This document shows positions 53,140-62,091 of a stretch of 64,000 nucleotides of DNA, piece by piece. This DNA is from CAYZTD01 sp964638155 (GTDB taxonomy: Archaea > Thermoplasmatota > E2 > DHVEG-1). The translations under genes were made by a program, and so were the position numbers. Location: assembly GCA_964638155.1 (NCBI GenBank), contig CAZWYI010000002.1, forward strand, positions 58,790 to 122,789. Reading direction: 5' to 3'. Below the pieces are notes generated by a model. It made no database searches. It saw only the letters and a list, made by a program, of their open reading frames with translations, and was not told the DNA's origin. Within the stretch, counting starts at the first letter, position 1, and every line of letters begins with the position of its first letter.

Positions 53140-54111
53140 ATGGATTTAGCTATGGAAGAGATCTGGATAGAAAAGTACAGACCAAAGATTCTAAATGATG
53201 TCGTAGGACAAGATCAGATAATTGAAAGATTAAAAGCATATGTAAAAACAAAAAATGTTCCACACTTGATGTTTGCAGGACCTGCTGGAACTGGTAAAAC
53301 AACCTGTGCACTTGCTCTTTCAAGAGAATTATTTGGTGAAACATGGAAACAAAATTTCAATGAACTAAACGCAAGTGATGAAAGAGGAATAAATATTATA
53401 CGTGGTAAAATTAAAAATTTTGCAAGAACAGCTCCTATTGGAAACGCTGATTTTAAAATAATTTTTCTTGATGAAGCTGATTCCCTAACTAATGATGCAC
53501 AGTCTGCATTACGTAGGACAATTGAAAAATATACTCATATTTGTAGGTTTATACTATCTGTAAATTATTCTTCAAAAGTAATTGAGCCTATTCAATCCAG
53601 ATGTACTGTTTTTAGATTTAGCCCTATAAAACCTGATGATATCAAAAAATATATGAGAAAAATAGCACAAAAAGAAAAACTTGAGATAACTGCTGATGGA
53701 CTTGATACTCTTATATTTATATCGCGAGGAGATTTAAGAAAAGCTATTAACATACTTCAGGTTGGTGCATCGGTTGGTAAAAAAATTACTGCTGAACTTT
53801 TATATGAAACAACTAGTACTGCAAAACCTGAGGATGTAAAAAAACTGATAAATACTTCCTTAAAAGGAGATTTTATGGCTGCTAGGAATATACTATATGA
53901 TTTACTTATTAAGTATGGTCTTTCTGGTGAGGATGTAATAAAACAAATTCATCAGAGTATTTTTGATTTATCTATCCCTGATGAAAGTAAGATGCGACTT
54001 GTAGAAAAGACAGGGGAAGCAGATTTTAGAATAACTGAGGGTAGTAATTCTCATATTCAACTAGAGTCACTTCTCGCACAGTTTGCTTTGGAAGGAAATA
54101 ATTTAAAATAA
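53140..54111 (+). CDS. rfcS: Replication factor C small subunit
   Basis: 323 residues, or 319 from the ATG at 53152 that gives the usual MEEIWIEKYRPK start. Walker A GPAGTGKTT, Walker B IIFLDEAD and the RFC box PIQSRCTVFRF are intact. The C-terminal collar domain runs from about 230. As an AAA+ clamp loader it opens PCNA, encoded at 61253-61990, and loads it at primer-template junctions. TTATAAAA at 53118-53125 can be a TATA box, giving a leaderless or nearly leaderless mRNA. The large subunit gene is not in the window. Confidence 0.96.
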   Translation: MDLAMEEIWIEKYRPKILNDVVGQDQIIERLKAYVKTKNVPHLMFAGPAGTGKTTCALALSRELFGETWKQNFNELNASDERGINIIRGKIKNFARTAPIGNADFKIIFLDEADSLTNDAQSALRRTIEKYTHICRFILSVNYSSKVIEPIQSRCTVFRFSPIKPDDIKKYMRKIAQKEKLEITADGLDTLIFISRGDLRKAINILQVGASVGKKITAELLYETTSTAKPEDVKKLINTSLKGDFMAARNILYDLLIKYGLSGEDVIKQIHQSIFDLSIPDESKMRLVEKTGEADFRITEGSNSHIQLESLLAQFALEGNNLK

Positions 54112-54128
54112 AAAAGTTTTATATTTTT

Positions 54129-54641
54129 TTATTCAAATGCGTTAAAGGATCCTTTGATATACATAGTAGGTCCAGTTTTTCCCATTATTCTATAGTTAAA
54201 ACTGCTTTCGTTTTTTAACCCAATTCCTACATAGTTTGATTTATTTTGATTTATATCATAATCTATATTTTCAATGTTTATATCGCCTATATTTCCATAT
54301 ATCACTGAGCCAATGTTTATACCAGTTATATTAGATTTTTTTGATGTATTATAATGAGGATAAAATTCACCGCCGATTACTCTTATAAAATTAAGGTGTT
54401 CTCTATAGTATCCGCTGATGTTTCCTATTTCTATTTCTACCATGCCAAATAAGAGAGTGTATTCTCTAATTCCCCATGTTCCTTTAAATTCGCCTGTAGC
54501 CCAGTTCGGTGTATCTTTTGTCTTATCTTTATTATCAAACGTTTTTATTTCTTCGAATGTATCTTTTATAGATATAGCATGCGTGATTGAAAAACTAGCT
54601 AACAATATGCATATTGCAATTAAGATAATTGTTTTCTTCAT
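54129..54641 (-). CDS. Secreted protein of unknown function
   Basis: 170 residues from MKKTIILIAICILLASFS at 54641, which forms a signal peptide cut near THA. The mature part has ATGEFKGTWGIREY, followed by Gly/Ile/Asn-rich beta strands (ITGINIGSVIYGNIGDINIEN) suggesting a small beta-sheet domain. I have the impression such FxGxWG domains recur in Thermoplasmatota exported proteins, but I cannot name the family. Four codons upstream an ATG exists but is less likely. Confidence 0.65.
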   Translation of the reverse strand: MKKTIILIAICILLASFSITHAISIKDTFEEIKTFDNKDKTKDTPNWATGEFKGTWGIREYTLLFGMVEIEIGNISGYYREHLNFIRVIGGEFYPHYNTSKKSNITGINIGSVIYGNIGDINIENIDYDINQNKSNYVGIGLKNESSFNYRIMGKTGPTMYIKGSFNAFE

Positions 54642-54720
54642 ATTTGTAACCAAAATTATTATTTACATTCTAATATATAAATATTATTGTTTATATAAAA
54701 ATTTAGAAAAAAATAATAAG

Positions 54721-56052
54721 TTATAGATGTTTTTTAGTAAAACTATCTACAATATCTTCAAGTTCTTCAGCTGTTTTATCACCAACACCATATCGAACTC
54801 TAACAATCTCTTTACTCGGATTAATAACACGGGTGATATCAATGGGTGTACCAGATACAACGACATCAGCATCAGAGTTGTTAATAGTTTTTTCAAGTTC
54901 ATTCATCTGTTTTTTACCATATCCCATAGCTGGAAGAACATTTGTAAGGTGATTATATTTATTGAAAGTTTCAACAATTGAACCTACTGCAAAAGGCCTT
55001 GGATCCACAATTTTAGAAACACCTGCATCTTTTGCTGCAACTGTTCCAGCTCCATATTTCATACTACCATGAGTAACAGTTGGACCATCCTCAATGACAA
55101 GTACTTTTTTACCTGAAATCTTACTATCATCTTCAGAAAAAACTGAGGAAATACCTTCAATTATTTTTGCTTTAGGATTTACTTTTTCAATATTTTTTCT
55201 AACAGTTTCAATGTTTTCTTTTTCAGCAGTATTTACTTTATTTATAATTACAACATCAGCAGAACGCGTGTTTACTTCACCAGGATAATAAGAAAGTTCA
55301 TGACCTGGTCTATGTGGATCTGCAAGAGTAATAAGTAAATCTGGTTTGTAAAAAGAAAAATCATTGTTTCCGCCATCCCAAATAATTATATCTGCTTCTT
55401 TTTCAGCTTCTTTTAAAATTTTTCCATAGTCAACACCAGCATAGATAACTCCATCCATATCGATATATGGTTCATATTCTTCACGCTCTTCAATAGTACA
55501 GTTGTACTTATCAAGATCATCGTAACTAGCAAAACGTTGTACTGCCTGCATGTTTAGATTCTTATCATATGGCATAGGATGCCTAATCGATGCTACTTTC
55601 AATCCTTTTTTCCTTAGTATCTCAAAGATCTTTCGAGAAACCTGTGATTTCCCACAACCAGTTCTTACTGCACAAACGGCGATAACTGGTTTTTCTGATT
55701 TAATCTGAGTGCTGTTAGGGCCAAGTAAGATAAAATCAGCACCAGCAGAATTTACTTCAGCTGATTTACTCATAACATAATCATATGCTAAATCACTATA
55801 AGAAAAAGCAACTAGATTAATATCATTTTCTTTAATAAGATCAGTAATTTTCTTTTCGTCATAAATTGGAATACCCTTTGGATAAAGCCTACCTGATAAT
55901 TCCTTTGGATATTTACGTCCATATATATCTGGAATTTGAGTAGCTGTAAAAGCAACTACTTCATAGTCTTTATTTTCCCTAAAATAAGTATTAAAATTAT
56001 GAAAATCTCTGCCTGCTGCGCCCATTATAATTACTTTTTTCTTTTCTGTCAT
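54721..56052 (-). CDS. COG2403 GTPase / cyclic 2,3-diphosphoglycerate synthetase family
   Basis: 443 residues. IIMGAAGRDFHNFNTYFR opens a Rossmann-like N-domain; the P-loop AVRTGCGKSQVSRKI begins the NTPase domain near residue 128. IIWDGGNNDFSFYKPDLLITLADPHRPGHELSYYPGEVN is a family hallmark. Characterised archaeal relatives form cyclic 2,3-diphosphoglycerate, a thermoprotective and phosphate-storage solute, but many COG2403 proteins lack tested function. The gene is monocistronic. Confidence 0.82.
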   Translation of the reverse strand: MTEKKKVIIMGAAGRDFHNFNTYFRENKDYEVVAFTATQIPDIYGRKYPKELSGRLYPKGIPIYDEKKITDLIKENDINLVAFSYSDLAYDYVMSKSAEVNSAGADFILLGPNSTQIKSEKPVIAVCAVRTGCGKSQVSRKIFEILRKKGLKVASIRHPMPYDKNLNMQAVQRFASYDDLDKYNCTIEEREEYEPYIDMDGVIYAGVDYGKILKEAEKEADIIIWDGGNNDFSFYKPDLLITLADPHRPGHELSYYPGEVNTRSADVVIINKVNTAEKENIETVRKNIEKVNPKAKIIEGISSVFSEDDSKISGKKVLVIEDGPTVTHGSMKYGAGTVAAKDAGVSKIVDPRPFAVGSIVETFNKYNHLTNVLPAMGYGKKQMNELEKTINNSDADVVVSGTPIDITRVINPSKEIVRVRYGVGDKTAEELEDIVDSFTKKHL

Positions 56053-56136
56053 AAATTTTCAACCCCTAGAATCGAGCTTCTGTTATCATATACTGCTATA
56101 AAATTTTTTCTTATAAAAAAAAGAAAAAAGAGTATT

Positions 56137-57252
56137 TTATAGTTTACTTGCAATTTCTTTGGTTACTTCTAAAGAAGTATTTTTTCCACCCATATCATAG
56201 GTTTTAACTTTTTCTTCTTTAATCACGTCAGCTATTGCTTTTTGTAATTTTTCAGCTGATTCTGTTTCACCAAGCCAATCAAGCATCATTTTAACAGATA
56301 GTAGCATCGCTGTTGGATTTACCTTGTATTGTCCTTCATATTTTGGAGCACTTCCATGGGTTGGCTCAAAGATTGCGAAATCATCACCAATGTTTCCACT
56401 AGCTGCAAAGCCTAGGCCTCCAACTAATTGCGCGCATAGATCAGATACTATATCACCGAACATGTTACTTGATACTAAAACATCATAGTCCTGTGGGTTT
56501 TTTACCAGCCACATACACATAGCATCAATGTTTGTTTCCCATTCTTCTATATTAGGATATTTTTTAGCTATTTTTCGCGCCTCTTCGACCATCATACCAC
56601 TTGTTTCACGGATAACATTTGGTTTTTCAACAATAGTTACACTTTTACGATTATGCTTTTTTGCATATTCAAAACCCTGAGAAATTATACTTCTGCATCC
56701 ATCCCGAGTAAAAATCCTAGTAGATATTGCCATATCAGCAAGTGGTACATCTTTGAATTTCTCCATTTTGGGATGCGTGCTTAACACATTAAAAACGTTT
56801 TCTGGGACAGGGCTGAATTCAACTCCCACATAAAGACCTTGAGTGTTTTCACGAAATACTACTATATCAATATCATCACGATAGTTCAAGGGGTTTCCTT
56901 GAAATGCTTTACATGGTCTCATGTTAGTATGCAAGTTAAAATGCTGTCTGAGTCTAACAATAGGACTAGAATACACGTATCCTTTGTCTTTTAATTCTGG
57001 CTTTAATTCCTTTTGCGCCTCCTGATTTGGTTTTGAAGTGATTGCGCCAAATAGACAACAATCACATTTGCTGAGTAGATCAATAGTTCTTTGTGGTAAT
57101 GGTTCACCTTCATTTTTCCAAAATTCCCAACCTACATCACCAGGAATGTATTCAGCGTCAAGTTTGATTGTATCAAGAATTATTTTTGCACAATCCATAA
57201 CATCGTTTCCGACACCATCTCCAGGAAGCCAAGCGATTTTATATTTTGACAT
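56137..57252 (-). CDS. Isocitrate/isopropylmalate dehydrogenase family protein
   Basis: 371 residues. LPGDGVGNDVMD at the start, VVFRENTQGLYVG, EKPNVIRET and the metal-binding SSNMFGDIVSDL, then EPTHGSAPKY near the NAD(P) site. These identify a beta-decarboxylating dehydrogenase. NAD- versus NADP-dependence and substrate (isocitrate, 3-isopropylmalate or homoisocitrate) cannot be settled by eye. No leucine biosynthesis neighbours are present, so isocitrate dehydrogenase is somewhat favoured. Confidence 0.88.
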   Translation of the reverse strand: MSKYKIAWLPGDGVGNDVMDCAKIILDTIKLDAEYIPGDVGWEFWKNEGEPLPQRTIDLLSKCDCCLFGAITSKPNQEAQKELKPELKDKGYVYSSPIVRLRQHFNLHTNMRPCKAFQGNPLNYRDDIDIVVFRENTQGLYVGVEFSPVPENVFNVLSTHPKMEKFKDVPLADMAISTRIFTRDGCRSIISQGFEYAKKHNRKSVTIVEKPNVIRETSGMMVEEARKIAKKYPNIEEWETNIDAMCMWLVKNPQDYDVLVSSNMFGDIVSDLCAQLVGGLGFAASGNIGDDFAIFEPTHGSAPKYEGQYKVNPTAMLLSVKMMLDWLGETESAEKLQKAIADVIKEEKVKTYDMGGKNTSLEVTKEIASKL

Positions 57253-57294
57253 AATTCATTGTAATTGAAAAGATTGTATTAAAATTTTTGATGA

Positions 57295-58251
57295 TTAAGA
57301 ATCTCTACAAAAAAATTTTTTAAATGTTTTACCTGAAATTTTGTTAATAATTTTAATCAAAATAATCATTACAACAATTGTAAAAACAATTCTTGCAAAA
57401 AGAATTCCAAACAATGATGCACCTATTGCCATAATTATAAGAGTATCTTCAATAAGACTGTGTGAAAGACCCATCATTGAAACAGATAAAAAAGTATCTT
57501 TTTTATTTATCATTTTTTCATTTATTTCTTTAATAATAAGGCCGCCACCATATGATAAGCCAAGTGTGAGACCTATGATAGTAAGTGGTGCAGCGTTTTT
57601 ACTCATACCTAGAAAATTTAGACCAGGTTCTAAGGCTTTATTTAGTTTTTCAATAACGCCAGTTTTTTTTAGAATCTCAATTAAAGTAATAAGTGCAAAA
57701 ATTATCAAAACAATCATAAGATAATTTTTAAGTTCATTTAAAGCCCATTGTGATAAACTAGGGTCTACTATATCTGGCTGCCAGGCGATACTATTTTTTC
57801 CTTGAAAAAGATTGAAAAAACTAAAAATAAAACTTAAAATTCCACCTAAAATAACTGCTGAAATAAAACGAAAAAGAATTGTAAAACGAGCTTTAATTCC
57901 TGCTTTTTGAGCAATCCTTACTTCAACTGGAAATGTGTGAGCGATAAGAATCATTGTACCAAGAACGGTCACTTGTGCAATAGAATAACTATTGGTAAGT
58001 GAAAGATTTAAAAATACAACTATACCACCATAAATATTTGTAAGCATAGCAGTTCCCCAAACAATAGAAAAATCACCAGGCAAACCAACAAGTGCCATAA
58101 CAGGACTTAGATAACTAGAAATAATTTCAACAATTCCAAGTTCTGTAAGAATTTTTACAATAATACTAATAGGAATAAGTATCTTAAAAAGTATAAAACA
58201 AGTTTTTGAGGTATCCTTAATTATTTTTTTAAGTTCAGAAATTAATGTCAT
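57295..58251 (-). CDS. Nucleoside-recognition (gate) domain membrane protein
   Basis: 318 residues with about eight to ten hydrophobic helices arranged as two similar halves, each with a glycine-rich GLPGDFSIVWGTAMLTN or GLTLGLSYGGGLI turn. This is the nucleoside_gate fold found in nucleoside transporters, SpmA/B and FeoB. The archaeal stand-alone COG3366-like proteins have unknown substrate. It is 10 bases downstream of mptA and probably in its operon. Confidence 0.78.
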   Translation of the reverse strand: MTLISELKKIIKDTSKTCFILFKILIPISIIVKILTELGIVEIISSYLSPVMALVGLPGDFSIVWGTAMLTNIYGGIVVFLNLSLTNSYSIAQVTVLGTMILIAHTFPVEVRIAQKAGIKARFTILFRFISAVILGGILSFIFSFFNLFQGKNSIAWQPDIVDPSLSQWALNELKNYLMIVLIIFALITLIEILKKTGVIEKLNKALEPGLNFLGMSKNAAPLTIIGLTLGLSYGGGLIIKEINEKMINKKDTFLSVSMMGLSHSLIEDTLIIMAIGASLFGILFARIVFTIVVMIILIKIINKISGKTFKKFFCRDS

Positions 58252-58261
58252 AAAACAACAC

Positions 58262-59140
58262 TTATTTTCTAAGTTCGCCTAGTGTTGTTACGCGTTCAGC
58301 AAACGCATTATGTTTATGTATTGATTCCTCGCTTTCACTTCTGACAATTACTATCACCTCAGAAGGTAAATTATTATATTTATCTAAAATCAAGCTAAGA
58401 ATATCTCTTACAACATCTTCAACAAATTTAGGATTTTTATGTGCGTCATAAACTAGTTTTCCTTCTTCTTTTCTTTTTAAAATACCATATGTTGGGCTGC
58501 TGAAAGAATGCTCTACAATATCAATTAAATCATTTGCATCAACTGATTTATCTTCACCTGGTACCTCGATCATAAGAGTTGTGATATTACGCTGGTTATG
58601 AGTAGGTGGAATATCGTTTTTTGAATATTTTCCAATTGTTTTAATTACCTCCCGGGCACAAGGACAAGCAGTCATACCAATAACTTTTACACCAATTAGT
58701 TTTTTTATTTCACCATTATCTTTGGCTCTAGCTTCTGATACAAGTTTAAAAGGTTCAAGTCCTTTTTTACCATCAGGGTATTTTCTTTCCAAAAAATAGT
58801 CAGCTTCTGCTTTTACCTCAGAAAAAGTAGCATATTCATGTTTTTCTAATAAAAGCCTTGCTGTTTGAGCACAAAAAGACTCAAGATCAGAAACCTGGGT
58901 TTGTAGGTTTTCATCAATTGTTTCAGAGAAAAGCTCAAGGTTTCTACTCATATGGCTACCTTTTTGTTTTGCAGGAAGATCGACAAATAAATCCATTTTT
59001 ACAACAAGAGGCATAGCCTGTTTTTGTTTTGGTCTTTTAATATACACTAGTTTTTTTACTCCTGTAACTCCAACTCTTGTTAGTTTAAAATCTGACTGAG
59101 ATGGGCTTGATTGAACATCAGGTAAATCTATAGGATTCAT
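58262..59140 (-). CDS. mptA: GTP cyclohydrolase MptA (FolE2/type IV)
   Basis: 292 residues. NPIDLPDVQSSPSQSDFKLTRVGVTGVKK at the start, MDLFVDLPAKQKGSHMSRNLE, GMTACPCAREV with its Cys/His metal ligands, and HNQRNITTLMIEVP are the FolE2/MptA signature. The archaeal enzyme opens GTP to 7,8-dihydroneopterin 2',3'-cyclic phosphate with Fe(II), the first step of methanopterin-type cofactors. It implies a methanopterin-like or folate C1 carrier. The nucleoside-gate membrane gene follows after 10 bases. Confidence 0.94.
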   Translation of the reverse strand: MNPIDLPDVQSSPSQSDFKLTRVGVTGVKKLVYIKRPKQKQAMPLVVKMDLFVDLPAKQKGSHMSRNLELFSETIDENLQTQVSDLESFCAQTARLLLEKHEYATFSEVKAEADYFLERKYPDGKKGLEPFKLVSEARAKDNGEIKKLIGVKVIGMTACPCAREVIKTIGKYSKNDIPPTHNQRNITTLMIEVPGEDKSVDANDLIDIVEHSFSSPTYGILKRKEEGKLVYDAHKNPKFVEDVVRDILSLILDKYNNLPSEVIVIVRSESEESIHKHNAFAERVTTLGELRK

Positions 59141-59276
59141 AATATATCGTAATTGGGGAAAATAAGTTCATATATCAAATAATTTATCTTTTAACCTAAA
59201 AATTATTAACAAAAACAAGAAAATTAGACAAAAACTAAAATAAACCTTTCTTTATTCACCACAAAAGAAAATGTAT

Positions 59277-59348
59277 GCCGCTGTGGCTTAGAGGTATAGC
59301 GATTCCTTGGTAAGGAATAGGTCGTGGGTTCAATTCCCACCAGCGGCT
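59277..59348 (+). tRNA. tRNA-Thr (GGU anticodon)
   Basis: Seventy-two bases with a full cloverleaf. Acceptor GCCGCTG pairs with CAGCGGC, the D arm is GCT...AGC, anticodon stem ATTCC/GGAAT encloses TTGGTAA (anticodon GGT), and the T arm is GTGGG TTCAATT CCCAC. The discriminator base is T. No intron, and CCA is not encoded. It reads ACC/ACU threonine codons. It sits alone between the divergent mptA gene and a convergent zinc-ribbon gene. Confidence 0.96.
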
Positions 59349-59356
59349 TCTGTAGC

Positions 59357-59818
59357 TTATTTTGTTAGTTTACTAATAAATTTATGCAACTTAGAATGCC
59401 TTTGTTTAAATCGTTTTTCTTCTTGAATTTCCGCTTGTTTCGCATCCATATCTAACTCATATCCTTCTTCAGTTTTTTTCTCCAAGTCTTCAATTTCACC
59501 TTCATCTAACCATACTCCGCCACATAATAAACAAACATCAACTTCAATATCCTCAACTTTTTCAATATCCATAGTATTTCCACAACGTGGACAAACCATT
59601 GGACTTTTGCTTTTAGTTCCAATATGCTTTGTTAAATAATCTGCCAATTTTTTATCTTTAAGAATTTTTTGAAGTTCACCTTTATCAAGCCATATTCCAT
59701 GACATTTAGGACATACATCAATTGTGATGTTTGGCCCAAAAACATCAATTTCCTTTTTATCCATTTCAACCCAGCATTTATGACATTCGTATTTTTTTTC
59801 AGATTTATTAGATGACAT
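59357..59818 (-). CDS. Double TFIIB-type zinc-ribbon protein
   Basis: 153 residues from ATG at 59818. Two copies of the zf-TFIIB module appear: CHKCWVEMDK...VCPKCHGIWLDKGEL and CPRCGNTMD...VCLLCGGVWLDEGEI, each with four zinc-binding Cys. A basic tail follows (FKQRHSKLHKFISKLTK). A TATA-like AATATATAC about 25-30 bases upstream implies a leaderless mRNA. The role of this COG3809-type family is unknown; nucleic acid or protein binding is likely. Confidence 0.8.
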   Translation of the reverse strand: MSSNKSEKKYECHKCWVEMDKKEIDVFGPNITIDVCPKCHGIWLDKGELQKILKDKKLADYLTKHIGTKSKSPMVCPRCGNTMDIEKVEDIEVDVCLLCGGVWLDEGEIEDLEKKTEEGYELDMDAKQAEIQEEKRFKQRHSKLHKFISKLTK

Positions 59819-59839
59819 ATGAGGAGCAGTATAGAGCAA

Positions 59840-60102
59840 AGTATATATTATTTTTTACATTTCAATTGCAAATTTTAATAAAAATGTAGTTTACCAAAAT
59901 CAAATCTTATCTCTTTGTTTATGCAAAGTCATCAATATAAAAGATGCTTTAACAGTAATCATAAAATATTTGGAATTATGTTATATACTGCTCTTGCTGT
60001 ATCTTTATGAAGATTCCTTAAGAGATAAGATATTGCTTTATAACCTAGGAAAATAAACTAATCATGAGTTTATGTAAACTAAAAAGAAAAGGATGTAAAT
60101 AG
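59840..60102. other. Intergenic stretch, nothing supported
   Basis: About 260 bases of AT-rich sequence between the zinc-ribbon gene promoter and the decayed tail of the wHTH gene. I looked for frames on both strands and saw only tiny ones, such as a 12-codon frame near 60064. There is no tRNA, strong hairpin or repeat array. It may be the rest of the eroded region next to it. Confidence 0.4.
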
Positions 60103-60437
60103 TTATATTATAACATCTGAACTTGGATTACTTAAATCTATGAGCCATTCTATAAAGACCATGACTTTTTCTATTAATTACTAATCATAAGATATCGAGA
60201 TTTCAATAAGTCTACCGATTTGAAAAAGTTCTTCTATTAAATCAATGAGGTTAGAGATAATAAATTCCAAAATCTGCAATATTTTTTTTAACAAATCAAG
60301 AAATGGAACTTCTAGTAATATTTTTAATTGTGGGTTTTTTTGTCCAATTACTTCAAAAATATATTTTTTTTCTCATCAATTTCTAATTTTAACTGTTTTA
60401 TTTTTTCAAATTTTTTAATTTTCTCTTCAAAAAATCA
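60103..60437 (-). pseudogene. Decayed C-terminal extension of the wHTH gene
   Basis: Directly after the TGA stop of the wHTH gene the same frame continues as FFEEKIKKFEKIKQLKLEI, clearly coding-like and coiled-coil forming. At a run of eight A (60364-60371) the sense jumps one frame and goes on as YIFEVIGQKNPQLKILLEVP, then a Leu/Ile-rich helical stretch to ISISYD. TAG and TAA then appear at 60178-60183, yet the frame still reads sensibly through LIEKVMVFIEWLIDLSNPS to a final TAA at 60103. One stop, one frameshift and two more stops indicate erosion, unless some are sequencing errors. Confidence 0.6.
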
Positions 60438-60770
60438 TTCTCTTTCTTTTATATTTCTAACTATTTCTTTACCATATTCTGTAAGTTTATAGATTTTAAC
60501 ATTATGCCTGCTTTCAATTTTTTCAACTAGATTTAAACCGATCAATGATTCTGCCTTGCGGTATCGAGAATTCATACCGCGGATAGCGCCGATTACATTG
60601 GTAGGCGTTGTTTTAACATTATAGGCAATATCTGATGTATAACTACCGCTTGGGCTGATATCAAAAAGATATTCAGCTATTTTTTTGCGAACATTACTCC
60701 TTCTCAAAGATCTCATAACTAAAGGTCTAAGAGTTTCTGGAGACGTATCGCTACTATCTCCGTTTTGCAT
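60435..60770 (-). CDS. Archaeal winged-helix DNA-binding protein (possibly C-terminally truncated)
   Basis: 111 residues. RRSNVRKKIAEYLFDISPSG, SYTSDIAYNVKTTPTNVIGA and GLNLVEKIESRHNVKIYKLTEYGKEIV outline a complete winged helix of an archaeal regulator type. GAGGATGGG lies just before the ATG. The TGA stop follows KERE and is succeeded in frame by obviously coding-like sequence, so this may be the surviving N-terminal part of a protein of about 220 residues. The DNA-binding domain itself is intact and may remain functional. Confidence 0.75.
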   Translation of the reverse strand: MQNGDSSDTSPETLRPLVMRSLRRSNVRKKIAEYLFDISPSGSYTSDIAYNVKTTPTNVIGAIRGMNSRYRKAESLIGLNLVEKIESRHNVKIYKLTEYGKEIVRNIKERE

Positions 60771-60838
60771 CCCATCCTCAACTCATTATTACAAATGTTT
60801 ACTTCTTTTAAGAACTTATCGTTTTTGTAATTATTCAA

Positions 60839-60862
60839 CTGCATAGTTACCTGCATAACTAC
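60839..60862. promoter_or_regulatory. Tandem direct repeat upstream of the wHTH gene
   Basis: CTGCATAGTTAC (60839-60850) and CTGCATAACTAC (60851-60862) are adjacent direct repeats differing at two positions. They lie between the end of the Pop5 gene and the wHTH ATG, about 70 bases upstream of it. A binding site for the wHTH protein is the simplest reading. Confidence 0.4.
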
Positions 60863-60881
60863 CTACAAAATTGAGTATTTT

Positions 60882-61208
60882 TTAGATATTTGAAAAATGT
60901 TTTTTAACAAGGGACTTAATGGTACCAGATGTTGCAATAGTTTTTATTTTTACTTTATCTTTGTCTATTTTTTCAATGAAATTCAAAAGATTAATTGTTT
61001 TATCTTTTTGAGTATGTCTGCATCTTAAAATACCTTTTTCCCCATCGAACCTAACTAAATATAAGCCCATTTTTTTACAATCTTCTTTGTATAAATTGCT
61101 ACATTTGTTTCTAATAGCATTTATCATTTCTTTTTTTGAAATAGCAATGTTTTCTTTTTTTTCAATAATAAAACCTATGTATCTACGGCGTCTACCATCT
61201 TTTATTAT
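60882..61208 (-). CDS. rnp2: RNase P protein component 2 (Pop5/Rnp2), apparent AUA start
   Basis: The conserved part DGRRRRYIGFIIEKKENIAIS ... KKMGLYLVRFDGEKGILRCRHTQKD is that of archaeal Pop5, a protein subunit of RNase P that matures tRNA 5' ends. The first ATG in frame (61127) would drop the conserved first strand (RRRYIGFIIE). A strong GAGGTG Shine-Dalgarno ends six bases before ATA at 61208, and a TGA two codons upstream blocks any longer frame. Either AUA starts translation or one base is wrong. With that start the protein has 108 residues, normal for Pop5. It follows PCNA by about 45 bases in the same direction. Confidence 0.75.
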   Translation of the reverse strand: MIKDGRRRRYIGFIIEKKENIAISKKEMINAIRNKCSNLYKEDCKKMGLYLVRFDGEKGILRCRHTQKDKTINLLNFIEKIDKDKVKIKTIATSGTIKSLVKKHFSNI

Positions 61209-61252
61209 TGTTCACACCTCAAAAAAATTTAAAAAAGAAGAAAAAAGAAATT

Positions 61253-61990
61253 TTATTCAGATTCAATTCTAGGTGCAAGTAGATATGTTACATGACCTTT
61301 TTTATCAGCAATATCAAATTCTACTTTTATGGGATTGTCATTACCTATCATAATTGTAATTGGGTTTTCGCCATGTACTGGTTTAATCATATTACTGAAA
61401 TAATCAATTGAAAAAAGGCTTTTACATTTATCTTTTGTTTTAAGTTCCAATAGTAAATCTTTTGGAAGTTTCAAATTTACTGTATCTGTGTCACCTTCAG
61501 CAAATAACTCAAAATCATCCTTGTTTAAGGTTAACGCAAGATGATCAGATACAGATTCAGATGCACGTACACCTTGAGTAAGTTCTGATGCTTTTAGGAT
61601 TACTTTTCCCGGAAGATTTAGATTAGGCATCTTTGGATCCGGCATACCTGCAGTATCAATAAGTCCCATTTTTCGAACTAGATTCCCAATTTTTATAACA
61701 AGTCTATTTGAGTCATCATCATAGCTTATATTTACCATATCGCCGGTACCAGAAAGACGCATTATGCTTCCTAGTTTATCCATATCAATTCCTAGTTCCA
61801 TCTCATCTGCTTTGTATTCATCAAAAGCATCTTTTTTTATATCCAAATCAACCATTGCAACATGTGCAGGGTCAACTGCTCTTAGAGAAATCCCTTTAGA
61901 ATTGATATTAAATTTCACCTCATTTACAAGAGGGGATGTGACATCAATTATTCCTTTAAGTACCTCTGATTTTACTTTTGCATTAAACAT
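61253..61990 (-). CDS. pcn: DNA polymerase sliding clamp (PCNA)
   Basis: 245 residues from MFNAKVKSEVLKGIID at 61990; GGGGAGG lies 12 bases upstream, so the in-frame TTG 21 bases earlier is rejected. SLRAVDPAHVAMVDLDI, ELGIDMDKLGSIMR, the interdomain loop LIDTAGMPDPKMPNL and the C-terminal VTYLLAPRIESE are typical PCNA. It forms a trimeric ring loaded by RFC and tethers polymerase, FEN1 and ligase. The Pop5 gene follows and is likely cotranscribed. Confidence 0.97.
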   Translation of the reverse strand: MFNAKVKSEVLKGIIDVTSPLVNEVKFNINSKGISLRAVDPAHVAMVDLDIKKDAFDEYKADEMELGIDMDKLGSIMRLSGTGDMVNISYDDDSNRLVIKIGNLVRKMGLIDTAGMPDPKMPNLNLPGKVILKASELTQGVRASESVSDHLALTLNKDDFELFAEGDTDTVNLKLPKDLLLELKTKDKCKSLFSIDYFSNMIKPVHGENPITIMIGNDNPIKVEFDIADKKGHVTYLLAPRIESE

Positions 61991-62091
61991 AGTGTTTTTT
62001 TTCCTCCCCAAATTAGTTTTTTTTAAGTTTTATTAAATCTATTTTTTCTAACTTTTAATAAATTTAGAGTTTATAACACTGACGGTATATT

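Noticed and set aside
53150..53344. Minus-strand frame inside the RFC small subunit gene
   Set aside because: Overlaps the Walker A region of a confident gene and shows no independent support.
61708..62036. Plus-strand frames opposite PCNA
   Set aside because: Antisense shadows of a conserved clamp gene, lacking ribosome binding sites.
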